A DNA stretch of 64,000 nt. Origin: Candidatus Ornithospirochaeta avicola (GTDB lineage Bacteria; Spirochaetota; Spirochaetia; Sphaerochaetales; Sphaerochaetaceae). How positions within the stretch are numbered: position 1 is the first letter of the stretch; each line of letters opens with the position of its first letter. Below the pieces are notes generated by a model. That model did not search any database. It was not told the origin of the DNA and worked only from the letters and a program-made list of their open reading frames with translations. Both the position numbers and the translations under genes were made by a program. Where the stretch lies: the NCBI GenBank assembly GCA_019113245.1, contig DXHU01000023.1:124001-188000 (forward strand), written 5' to 3'. This document shows positions 7,600 through 15,441 of this stretch, in pieces.

Positions 7600-8610
7600 T
7601 CAGGATGACGCATATATGTCGCTTATTAAAGCTACGCTCCTGGTCGCAGAAGAAAGCGTAATCAATAGCTTCTCTTTTTTCTTCATAGCATTGATGACAT
7701 TCTCAACCACTTTCATGTGATATTCATAGTTTATGGCCATCGGATCAGAATAGCCGCCTGAAGAGCTTTTTCTACCATAGATTTTTCTTATTTCCTCATC
7801 CTCCGGCCTCTCATCAGAAAAGGACCACTCTGTTATGCTGTCCTCCTCCATGCATATTGTCCCCCTGCTTCCGTAAATTGAAATCCTCTTGCTCTCTCCC
7901 GGCCAGGATGAGATGCTTGCATTGATGCTGCCAAGCGCTCCGTTTTTGAATAAAAGTGAAACTGATGCATTATCCTCCACTTCAACCTGATGGAAAAGAC
8001 TCGTTTTATATGCCTTGAAGGACTCTACTTCTCCTGCAAAATAAAGAAGTAGGTCAATTGCATGTATTGCCTGGCTCATCAGAACTCCGCCTCCTGTGTT
8101 CTTATAAAACCCCTTATATGGAGAAGAGGTGAAATAAGATGGATCGCGGTACCAGAGCACATTCGCCATAAAATAAGAGAGATGTCCAAGCCTTTTTTCA
8201 TCAAGAGCTTTCTTCACTACAGAAACAGGGGGAAAGAATCTTGACTGGAAGAATACGGAAATCAGAGTGCCGCTTGTCTTCTCCAGATCAAGTAGAGTCT
8301 CGCATTCTGCTTTATTCATGCAGACAGGCTTTTCGATAATAAGAGCACGGACTGAGCATTCTATGCATTTTCTTGCTATCTCAAGATGTGTCGATGGCGG
8401 GGTTGCAATAAGCACAAGGTCAACGCTTTGAGAAAGAAGCTCATCAAGGGTGGAAAAATATCTTATGCCGTGAGAAAGCGCAAAACGCCTTCCCTTCTCC
8501 TCTCCTCTGTTGACAGCTCCTATAATATCCACTTCTTCAATCGATGAAAGAGCCTTGAAGTGCACCTCTGCAATGCTTCCGCAGCCGATTATGGCAGATC
8601 TTATTCGCAT
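7600..8610 (-). CDS. Gfo/Idh/MocA family NAD(P)-dependent oxidoreductase
   Basis: A 336-residue dehydrogenase with an N-terminal Rossmann fold (AIIGCGSIAEVHFKAL near residue 6), then LVLIATPPSTH near 65 and the EKPVCMN motif near 95, whose Lys is the family's catalytic lysine. The GGGVLMSQAIHAIDLL segment near 175 is the second conserved block. Family members oxidise or reduce sugars, inositols and related compounds; the substrate cannot be named. It overlaps the upstream transporter gene by 10 nt and is probably co-transcribed, although a metabolic link to that transporter is not evident. Confidence 0.85.
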   Translation of the reverse strand: MRIRSAIIGCGSIAEVHFKALSSIEEVDIIGAVNRGEEKGRRFALSHGIRYFSTLDELLSQSVDLVLIATPPSTHLEIARKCIECSVRALIIEKPVCMNKAECETLLDLEKTSGTLISVFFQSRFFPPVSVVKKALDEKRLGHLSYFMANVLWYRDPSYFTSSPYKGFYKNTGGGVLMSQAIHAIDLLLYFAGEVESFKAYKTSLFHQVEVEDNASVSLLFKNGALGSINASISSWPGESKRISIYGSRGTICMEEDSITEWSFSDERPEDEEIRKIYGRKSSSGGYSDPMAINYEYHMKVVENVINAMKKKEKLLITLSSATRSVALISDIYASS

Positions 8611-9731
8611 TTGATCAACTCCTGAATATCCAGACGTGAATATGTTTTTATTGTAATCATTATTGTAATGAAAGAAACGAGAAGGAAGGAACTGATTATA
8701 AGAGAGAAATCAAGAACAGGATATACAATGTCAAACGACATAAGGTAATTGTCGAGTGCTGCGATATCAAAAGATGATATGAAAGACAGAAGCGGCTGGA
8801 TGAAGAACGAGAAGAAAAGAGCAAGTAAAAGTGCTGCTACTGCCGAAATTAAGAGCTCTATCATTATTATCTTCAAATAGAGCCCTCTTATTTTCTTTTT
8901 GCTCATTCCTGAAAGAAAAAGAAGTGCTATGTCTTTTTTAGATGAGTCAAGAACACGCTGTGTGATGAAAAAAGAATAGAATGCTGAAAGAGCTGAAAGC
9001 AGAGTAAGGATTACCAAGAGCACAGAAGAAGAGAATGAGACATTGGAATAAATTGAGGAATAGATCTCCTTATACGTGTATGATGCAATCCCTTTTTCAG
9101 ACAGTTCTTCGACAACAGAATCAAGAAGGCTCTCATCTTCAAGGATTATCTCCTGTTTCACCTCTGATGAAAAAAGAGAGAAAGGTGCATACATTATTGC
9201 TTCATCAAATTCATTGTAGCCAGAAGAAAAGATTTTCTCCACTTCAAGAAGAACAGGCCTTGTCCTGTCCTTGTCCTCCTCGTAGATGAGACAAGTAAAG
9301 CGCGAGAGCTCATCAACATCAAGAGTTTCTGCCATTTTCCTTGAGATTACGACACCGGATTCGGGAACTTCATCCAGATTCAAATAATCAAGCCTCTCAT
9401 CAGAAAAATACGATGTGTAGTCAACTGCCTTGATATACAATGCGGCAGAGGAAGAGGAGCTGAAAGCAAGAGAATTTGCTGTCTTAACATAATAAATCTC
9501 AGAGCCGGGAATATCGCTTAAATCCTCTGAGCTGTATGCCTCTATATGACCGCTTCCAAGATATAAAAGAACCTTGACTATGCTTTCTGTCATGCTCTTT
9601 ATGAATATCAGGGAGAAAAGAAGGATAAAAAGTATGATGATGACAAGAGAAAGGTTTTTAAGCGCTGCTTTAATGTTCCTGAGTGAAAGCGCTTTTCTCT
9701 TTATGAACAGCATCTCATCTGATTTCTTCAA
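8601..9731 (-). CDS. ABC transporter permease, LolC/E (MacB/FtsX) family
   Basis: The 376-residue protein has one N-terminal transmembrane segment (about 27-46), a periplasmic domain of about 170 residues, and three C-terminal segments (about 230-260, 285-310, 335-360), the LolC/LolE and FtsX layout. The TTG start at 9731 has GGAGG at 5 nt, located inside the end of the ATPase gene. With the ATPase and a second permease it forms a heteromeric LolCDE-type complex expected to release lipoproteins from the inner membrane. Sequence alone cannot rule out a MacB-like role. Confidence 0.78.
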   Translation of the reverse strand: MKKSDEMLFIKRKALSLRNIKAALKNLSLVIIILFILLFSLIFIKSMTESIVKVLLYLGSGHIEAYSSEDLSDIPGSEIYYVKTANSLAFSSSSSAALYIKAVDYTSYFSDERLDYLNLDEVPESGVVISRKMAETLDVDELSRFTCLIYEEDKDRTRPVLLEVEKIFSSGYNEFDEAIMYAPFSLFSSEVKQEIILEDESLLDSVVEELSEKGIASYTYKEIYSSIYSNVSFSSSVLLVILTLLSALSAFYSFFITQRVLDSSKKDIALLFLSGMSKKKIRGLYLKIIMIELLISAVAALLLALFFSFFIQPLLSFISSFDIAALDNYLMSFDIVYPVLDFSLIISSFLLVSFITIMITIKTYSRLDIQELIKCE

Positions 9732-10398
9732 TTGATCCTCCGCTTAGAAGCATGCGGCGCTCTGCACGCCCTGCAAGGTCCATATCGTGAGTGACAAGAA
9801 CAAGAGATGTTGTGCTAAGAAGCTGGGTATCAAAAAGAAGACGCTCGACTTCTGCCCGGCTTTTCTCATCAAGAGATCCTGTGGGCTCATCAAGAAACAG
9901 AACAGAAGGCCTGGTGATAAGTGCACGCGAAAGAGCTACTCTCTGCCTCTCTCCAAGAGAAAGCTCTGAAGGAAGATGAGATAGCCGCGTGTCCATCTGG
10001 ACAAGAGAAAGCATGTTTTTTGCCTCCGCATAGGCCTTTTTCTTCTCCTCTCCCCTGATCAAAAGCGGCATGGCCACGTTCTCAAGCGCATTTAAATCCT
10101 CAAAAAGAAGTGAATTCTGGAACATGTAGGAAATAAATGTCCTTCTGATCTCAGTCTTCTCATCGTCTTTGAGAAGAAGAGCATCTTTGCCGCAGTACAA
10201 AAGCTTTCCTTCTGTGGGACTCATCAACAGGGCAAGAATTGAAATTAAAGTGCTCTTGCCGCTTCCGCTTTTGCCCACAATGGAGATGCTCTCCCCTTTT
10301 TTCACAGTAAGGCTGACATTTCTGAGTATTTCAAGTCTGCCGCTTTTCCTTTCATAGCTCTTCTTTATGTTTTCTGCACAAATCAGGACATCATCCAT
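9715..10398 (-). CDS. lolD: ABC transporter ATP-binding protein, LolD type
   Basis: The 227-residue ATPase has Walker A GKSGSGKST near residue 42, the Q-loop in MFQNSLLFEDL, signature LSLGERQRVALSRAL near 145, Walker B VLFLDEPTGSLD near 165, and an H-loop in VTHDM. The phrase DLNALENVAMPLLI is typical of the LolD/MacB/FtsE subfamily. It sits between two permease genes with 17-nt and 8-nt overlaps, so the three are translationally coupled. Confidence 0.85.
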   Translation of the reverse strand: MDDVLICAENIKKSYERKSGRLEILRNVSLTVKKGESISIVGKSGSGKSTLISILALLMSPTEGKLLYCGKDALLLKDDEKTEIRRTFISYMFQNSLLFEDLNALENVAMPLLIRGEEKKKAYAEAKNMLSLVQMDTRLSHLPSELSLGERQRVALSRALITRPSVLFLDEPTGSLDEKSRAEVERLLFDTQLLSTTSLVLVTHDMDLAGRAERRMLLSGGSIEEIR

Positions 10399-11443
10399 AT
10401 ATTATCTCCAGAATGCTCTTCTTCTCCTCTCTCTTCATATAAAAGAGACAGAAGATGATTACAAGTATGATTATAAGGCAAGATGCAATTATATACTCCC
10501 ATGTTGGAAATGAAAGCTCAACAATGAAAAACGGGAAAAAGGAAGAAAGCACGCGCTGAGAAATGCTAAGAACAAGAAGAGTGAAAAGAGGCGTAAGAAT
10601 GATTGATGGAAGGATTGCCAGGATGAAAGAGAGTGTAAATACGACTCTGATTTTCCCTCTCTTCATTCCAAGCAGGATAAAAGATGCCCTTTCTTTCCTC
10701 TTGATGGCAAGAAAGGCCTCGCTTTCATGCTTTATTTCAATCAGAACTATTAAAATCAGAACAGAAAGAACAAGGCTTGTGAGCACTCTCTCTAGGATGA
10801 AGGCTGAATACAGGCTCGCTTCCATTTCCTTCCATGTGACAAAGTCATATCCGTTTTCTTCAAGTATGGCTGTGTCCCCTGCCCCCTTTATGGCAACAAG
10901 ATTCTCCAGGTTATTGCTTTTGTATTTCTCATCCATGATGATGAGGGATGAAGAAAACTCTGTAAGCTCTGTTGTAAAGCTTCCGGTCGGTGAAAAAGTG
11001 CGTACTATGGGCACTTTTCTGTCAGCAGAGGAAGAAAGTGTTGTGACAGTCACTTCTCCTTCAACCATTGCCTTAAGAAAAAGGGATGGAGGAAAGAGTA
11101 TGTCCTGGTCAGAAGAATATGCTATTATGCCTCCGTCATATGAAGGAGTGACATATCGTATTGTATACACACTGCCATCACAAAGTGCCCTTTCCTCACT
11201 GTACGAGAATACAGAAGCTGAAGGATACAGTTTTCTTATCTCGCTTTCATCAGCATTTCTTACAACGATGTCAAAACTCTTTACATTCCTTATCTTCTCA
11301 AAGCGTGAGACTTCCAGAAATTTCATGATTGAAATCACAGAAAGAAGAATCACAAGGGAAAGGACAAGTGCTAGTGAAATCAAGAGGAGCTTCGAGCGGT
11401 GCCTGTTTTCTCTGGAAAGTGAATATCTGAAGGCTATGTTCAT
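10391..11443 (-). CDS. ABC transporter permease, LolC/E family (second subunit)
   Basis: The 350-residue protein has an N-terminal transmembrane segment (about 20-42), an extracytoplasmic domain to about residue 200, then three segments, the last followed by a basic tail (KREEKKSILEIIYG). The sequence differs from the permease at 8601-9731, so the transporter is heterodimeric, as in LolC plus LolE. Its ATG overlaps the stop codon of the YD-repeat-like gene by one base. Confidence 0.78.
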   Translation of the reverse strand: MNIAFRYSLSRENRHRSKLLLISLALVLSLVILLSVISIMKFLEVSRFEKIRNVKSFDIVVRNADESEIRKLYPSASVFSYSEERALCDGSVYTIRYVTPSYDGGIIAYSSDQDILFPPSLFLKAMVEGEVTVTTLSSSADRKVPIVRTFSPTGSFTTELTEFSSSLIIMDEKYKSNNLENLVAIKGAGDTAILEENGYDFVTWKEMEASLYSAFILERVLTSLVLSVLILIVLIEIKHESEAFLAIKRKERASFILLGMKRGKIRVVFTLSFILAILPSIILTPLFTLLVLSISQRVLSSFFPFFIVELSFPTWEYIIASCLIIILVIIFCLFYMKREEKKSILEIIYG

Positions 11444-12324
11444 CAGAGCACCTCTATCTTAAGCAGGCTTCTATCATCATCCATGTATTTTAAAACAGCA
11501 TAGGCCTTTCCAGACCTGTATCTTGTCTCTTCATGCAGGCGATAATCATAAGATGATGTAAGCTCATTATTGAGATATGTTTCCTTCAGCACGACTTTTC
11601 CATCATCGTAGTGCTCTGCTGTCATACTCTCTCCATCTCTTCTTTCGCTTTTAATCAACTCAGGCTTGTCATCATAAAAATATGCTGTCTCGCTTTCTCC
11701 GCTAGAGACAGAAAGAAGCAGACCTTTATCTGAATATGTATACCTTGTATTCTCAACTTCTATAGAGATCTTTCCATCCCCTGTATCAAAAAAAGCTGAG
11801 CTTGAGGGGAAAATTATCAGATTCTGCCCCACTTCTTTTACTGAGTATGCATCTTCTCTGCTCTGGTAATGGAAATCTGAACTTGAGGGATAAAGATAGA
11901 CAAGATCTGCCCTGTCAATACGGCTTACAAGACCGGATGAGGAATATGAATAATGATAAATATTCTCGCCATCAGAAGATGAAATCATTTTCCCATCCGG
12001 AGCATATGTGTAGAGTACAGTACCTTCTGCACCAGTCCTTCTCAAAAGCCTTCCTTCATCATCAAAGACAAAAGCTGTCTTTTCTCCGTTCTCATCTATG
12101 ATCTCATATTCATTTTCAGACACATATCTCTTGCTCTTTATTTCTTTTCCGTCAAGAAAAAGAGTTTCTTTCTCATCATCTGCTTCAATTTCATATCCAG
12201 AAAGAGCAAGCTCATTAATTTCCTCTATTTTCTGCATCAGTGCATTGGATCTGTAGTAGTCGGATGCACTTGATGAGAATGTGATGAAAAGAACAAAAAG
12301 CAGGAGATATGTTTTTCTGATCAT
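11443..12324 (-). CDS. exported YD-repeat-like protein
   Basis: A 293-residue protein with a signal peptide (MIRKTYLLLFVLFITFSSSAS). The rest is beta-rich with recurring Tyr-Asp/Tyr-Ser units after Gly, for example DEGRLLRRTGAEGTVLYTYAPDGK, read here only as a pattern, resembling Rhs/YD and MORN-like repeats. It lacks the length and toxin tail of Rhs proteins. The position as first gene before LolC-D-E suggests a periplasmic role connected with envelope assembly, but this is inference. It overlaps ftsY by 4 nt. Confidence 0.7.
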   Translation of the reverse strand: MIRKTYLLLFVLFITFSSSASDYYRSNALMQKIEEINELALSGYEIEADDEKETLFLDGKEIKSKRYVSENEYEIIDENGEKTAFVFDDEGRLLRRTGAEGTVLYTYAPDGKMISSSDGENIYHYSYSSSGLVSRIDRADLVYLYPSSSDFHYQSREDAYSVKEVGQNLIIFPSSSAFFDTGDGKISIEVENTRYTYSDKGLLLSVSSGESETAYFYDDKPELIKSERRDGESMTAEHYDDGKVVLKETYLNNELTSSYDYRLHEETRYRSGKAYAVLKYMDDDRSLLKIEVL

Positions 12325-13196
12325 AGGCCAACCAGCTGATTCAAGAACTCCTCTTTATCAAATGGCGCTATGTCATCATACTTTTCTCCGTTGCAGATGA
12401 AGGCAACAGGAATCGAGAGTTCCCGTCCTATCTGCAGCAGTGCTCCTCCCTTTGCAAGCGAGTCATATTTAGTAAGTATTATTCCGGAAATCGGCACAGC
12501 TTCATTGAAAAGATGGGCCTGGGATAATCCATTCTGGCCTGTAGTTGCATCAATTACCAGGAATCTATGATAATTCTCCTCCTTGATTCCTCTGGCCCTG
12601 ATTACCTTGTCGATTTTCTGCAGTTCCTTCAGAAGGTTCTCCTTGTTGTGCATTCTTCCTGCAGTATCTGCAAGAATCAGGTTCTCACCATGGCTGGATG
12701 CGCTTGTAATTGCATCAAACACGACAGCTCCCGGATCTGCTCCCGTTTTTGACTTGACTATTCTCATGTTAAGCCGTTCTGCATGGATATCGATCTGTTC
12801 AACAGCAGCGGCACGGAAAGTGTCTGCTGCGGCAAGGAGCACTTTGTTTCCCTTTCTGCTGTAATATGATGAGAGCTTGGCAATCGTGGTTGTCTTTCCC
12901 ACTCCGTTTACTCCAAGCATAAGAAAAAGAGAAAGATCATCTTTTGGAATATCAACTGTCAAAGATGAGATATACGGAGAAAGTATCTTCTTCATCTCCT
13001 GCTGCAGCAGAGACGGATCTGTTATTTTCTCTTCTTTTACTTTCTTTTTCAGCTCCTCAGAGACAAGGCTTGTAAGCTTTGCCCCAAGATCCCCCTCAAT
13101 CAGTGTGTCCTCAAGATTATCGAAGAACTCATCATCTATTTTCGCACCTGTAAAAAGGTTTTTCAGCTTCTCGCCGAGTTTTTTGAAAAAAGCCAT
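12321..13196 (-). CDS. ftsY: signal recognition particle receptor FtsY
   Basis: The SRP receptor GTPase docks ribosome-SRP complexes at the membrane. The NG domain is complete: G1 GVNGVGKTTTIAKL near residue 95, AADTFRAAAVEQ near 120, DTAGRMHNKENL near 178, TKYDSLAKGG near 240. The 291-residue length means the acidic A domain of E. coli FtsY is missing and only a short amphipathic N-terminus (MAFFKKLGEKLKNLF) is present. It is flanked by exported-protein genes in one co-directional run. Confidence 0.95.
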   Translation of the reverse strand: MAFFKKLGEKLKNLFTGAKIDDEFFDNLEDTLIEGDLGAKLTSLVSEELKKKVKEEKITDPSLLQQEMKKILSPYISSLTVDIPKDDLSLFLMLGVNGVGKTTTIAKLSSYYSRKGNKVLLAAADTFRAAAVEQIDIHAERLNMRIVKSKTGADPGAVVFDAITSASSHGENLILADTAGRMHNKENLLKELQKIDKVIRARGIKEENYHRFLVIDATTGQNGLSQAHLFNEAVPISGIILTKYDSLAKGGALLQIGRELSIPVAFICNGEKYDDIAPFDKEEFLNQLVGL

Positions 13197-14383
13197 TAAA
13201 ATCCCCTGTATACAGAATCTCTGTACTCAAATAAAGTATCTATTGTCCTAATAAGCTGGACAATGCTTATGCCTGCTGTGAAAGTGGAAGCAGCATCAAA
13301 GGAGAGTGAATAGATATTATTCACAACATCGCTTGCAACAGAAAGCCCAAAGAGGGCAAGAGTTGCAATGAGATTTGAATAGAATTCCTGCTTCTTCTCC
13401 TCAGTTTTGCCCTCATTATACAGTTTTTCATCAAGAAGAGATACTTCAACAAACGAACTCTTCTCATCATTCTGATAACTTCTGCTTATATATCCATCCT
13501 CTGAGATGAATATAGAATAAGGAAGATAGACGCTCTCTATATATGAGCCGACCTTTTCTCCCATATAATACATGGAACCGACATATGGAATACTCGAAAT
13601 TGAAAGCGGAAAAGTCTCCCTCTCCTCAAAGACAAGAGGAATTATAAGATATGGTGTCGAGACATTGACAGCAATCTCAAGGTCCTCAGAATAAGGAGAT
13701 GAAAAGAGGAACCTGTTCTCTCCTTTCCTCACTATCGCATAAGAGTCAAAAAGCTCATGAGACAAACATGTGAACTGACGCTCTGAAGAAAACGACAGAA
13801 GTGAGAAATCAGGAGAGAAGAAAAGAGATAAAAGAGTCCTAAGAATGGACTCGGTATAATCAAATGACGGGGAATAGATGAAAAAAGCCTTTTCCTCACA
13901 TCCTGCATAGATTGCAACCTCGTCCCCATCCACAAGCGAGAATACTATCATGTCGGCATCATTCTTCTGCTCGACATAGCTTAATATGTTCTTGTTTCCA
14001 TCAACGAGGAGAGCCTTTTCTTCATTGCTGAGCACTATATCTAAAAATGAAATGGAGAAAGATGATTCATCAGCCTCACCCTTTTTGAGGGTGGATACAT
14101 CCTGCTCCTTTTTGACTTTTGAAGAAAGGTTCACCAGATAATCTCTCTCAAGATTTTCTTTTTCCCTGCCAAGTGCCTGAGAAAAGAGATCCTCATTTTC
14201 AACTTTGTCAGAGATGAATTCAAATGCATCCTTTATCTCAGTATAAAGAGCTGAATCAAGATTCGAAAAGTCTGCCCTGACGTTGAATGTGACAGCACTC
14301 AGTTGCGTTGAGACAAAGAGGAGCAATAGGATTGTTATCCTACTCCTCCTTCTGCCAGTGAAGATAGCTTTCAATAAAGTCAT
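13196..14383 (-). CDS. exported or membrane-anchored protein, unknown
   Basis: About 395 residues. A basic N-terminus (GRRRSR) precedes one hydrophobic signal segment ending LSAVTF. The body alternates acidic helices and beta segments, and a second hydrophobic stretch lies near residue 345 (NLIATLALFGLSVAS). No family is recognised. I prefer the ATG at 14383 because GGAG lies 6 nt upstream; an ATG four codons earlier is possible. The start lies inside prfB (44-nt overlap), and the stop overlaps ftsY by one base, so translation is coupled in this operon. Confidence 0.7.
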   Translation of the reverse strand: MTLLKAIFTGRRRSRITILLLLFVSTQLSAVTFNVRADFSNLDSALYTEIKDAFEFISDKVENEDLFSQALGREKENLERDYLVNLSSKVKKEQDVSTLKKGEADESSFSISFLDIVLSNEEKALLVDGNKNILSYVEQKNDADMIVFSLVDGDEVAIYAGCEEKAFFIYSPSFDYTESILRTLLSLFFSPDFSLLSFSSERQFTCLSHELFDSYAIVRKGENRFLFSSPYSEDLEIAVNVSTPYLIIPLVFEERETFPLSISSIPYVGSMYYMGEKVGSYIESVYLPYSIFISEDGYISRSYQNDEKSSFVEVSLLDEKLYNEGKTEEKKQEFYSNLIATLALFGLSVASDVVNNIYSLSFDAASTFTAGISIVQLIRTIDTLFEYRDSVYRGF

Positions 14384-15438
14384 CAATTTCTCCATCCATC
14401 ACAGCAATGATGTTTCCTGTAGAGTAATTGGTTCTGTGATCCTTTACGAGAGTATAGGGCTGGAAGATATAGCTTCTGATCTGGCTGCCCCATGCGATAT
14501 CCTTCTTCTGGATTGCATTTTTCTCCCTTTCCTCTTCCTGCTTCTTCCTGTAATACTCATAAAGACGGCTTTTGAGCATCTTGAAAGCCATTTCCTTGTT
14601 CATAAGCTGGCTTCTCTCATTCTGACACTGGACAACAATTCCAGTCTCGTAGTGCGTGATTCTTACAGCGCTGTCGGTTTTGTTGACATGCTGTCCACCC
14701 GCACCTCCTGCTCTATATGTGTCAAGCCTGTAATCTTCCGGTTTCAGATCGATTTTTATGCTGTCATCGACCTCGCTTGTTGCATAAACTGAGGCAAAGG
14801 ATGTATGCCTTCTGCTCTGGCTGTCAAATGGAGATATTCTAACAAGGCGGTGAACTCCGGCCTCTCCCTTGAGGTATCCGAAAGCATATGCTCCGTTTAC
14901 TTTGATGCTGACGCTCTTTATTCCGCCTTCGTTCTCCTCAAGCTCAAGGATTTCAGTTTTGAATCCTTTTCTCTCGCACCATCTTAAATACATTCTCATG
15001 AGCATGCTTGCCCAGTCACTTGCCTCTGTTCCTCCTGCACCAGCATGAATTGTCAAGAAGAGGTTGTTCTTGTCAAACTCACCGTCAAGAAGAGCCTTTG
15101 TCTTAAGAGGCTTGAAGCGCTCGATGACTGAATCAATCTGAGCTTTAAGCTCCGCCTCAAGATCAGGATCTTCTTCAGAAGAATACATTTCAATAAGCTC
15201 AGAAACATCATCAATCTCACTGATGAGATCCTTCCATGGATAATAGCTTTCCTTAAGTGCATTCAGACGAGAGAATGTTGATTCTGCCTTCTCCTTGTCA
15301 TTCCAGAAATCAGGCTTGAGAGTCTCCTCTTCTTCTTTTTTTATCTTGTCAAGAGTATGTGAGTCTTCAAAGACGCCTCCATACTTGGTAGGCTTCAACT
15401 TTTACATCTTCAAACTGGCTTCTGTTATCTAAAAACAT
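14340..15438 (-). CDS. prfB: peptide chain release factor 2, with programmed +1 frameshift
   Basis: RF2 releases peptides at UGA and UAA. The gene is in two frames: 23 codons from ATG 15438 (MFLDNRSQFEDV) to an in-frame TGA at 15369-15367, then the +1 frame from GAA at 15368 to the stop at 14340. The joined product is 365 residues, exactly the E. coli length. The RF2 region with GGAGGQHVN and downstream SQLMNKEMA is present. The tripeptide region (SPFDSQSRRHTSFASV) fits RF2. The start has AGGAG at good distance and follows the GH57-like gene by 3 nt. Confidence 0.95.
15367..15380 (-). promoter_or_regulatory. RF2 autoregulatory frameshift site
   Basis: On the minus strand the order is GGAGG, CGT, CTT, TGA. 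The internal Shine-Dalgarno is 3 nt from the CTT slip codon, the same geometry as E. coli prfB (AGGGGG-TAT-CTT-TGA). When RF2 is scarce the ribosome pauses at TGA and slips +1 at CTT. The base after TGA is A here, C in E. coli. Confidence 0.93.
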
Positions 15439-15441
15439 GCG

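Noticed and set aside
10563-11462. A 299-codon open frame on the plus strand
   Set aside because: It is antisense to the LolC/E-type permease gene, which has clear family layout, overlaps and coupling. The antisense frame has no ribosome binding site and looks like a by-product of codon bias.
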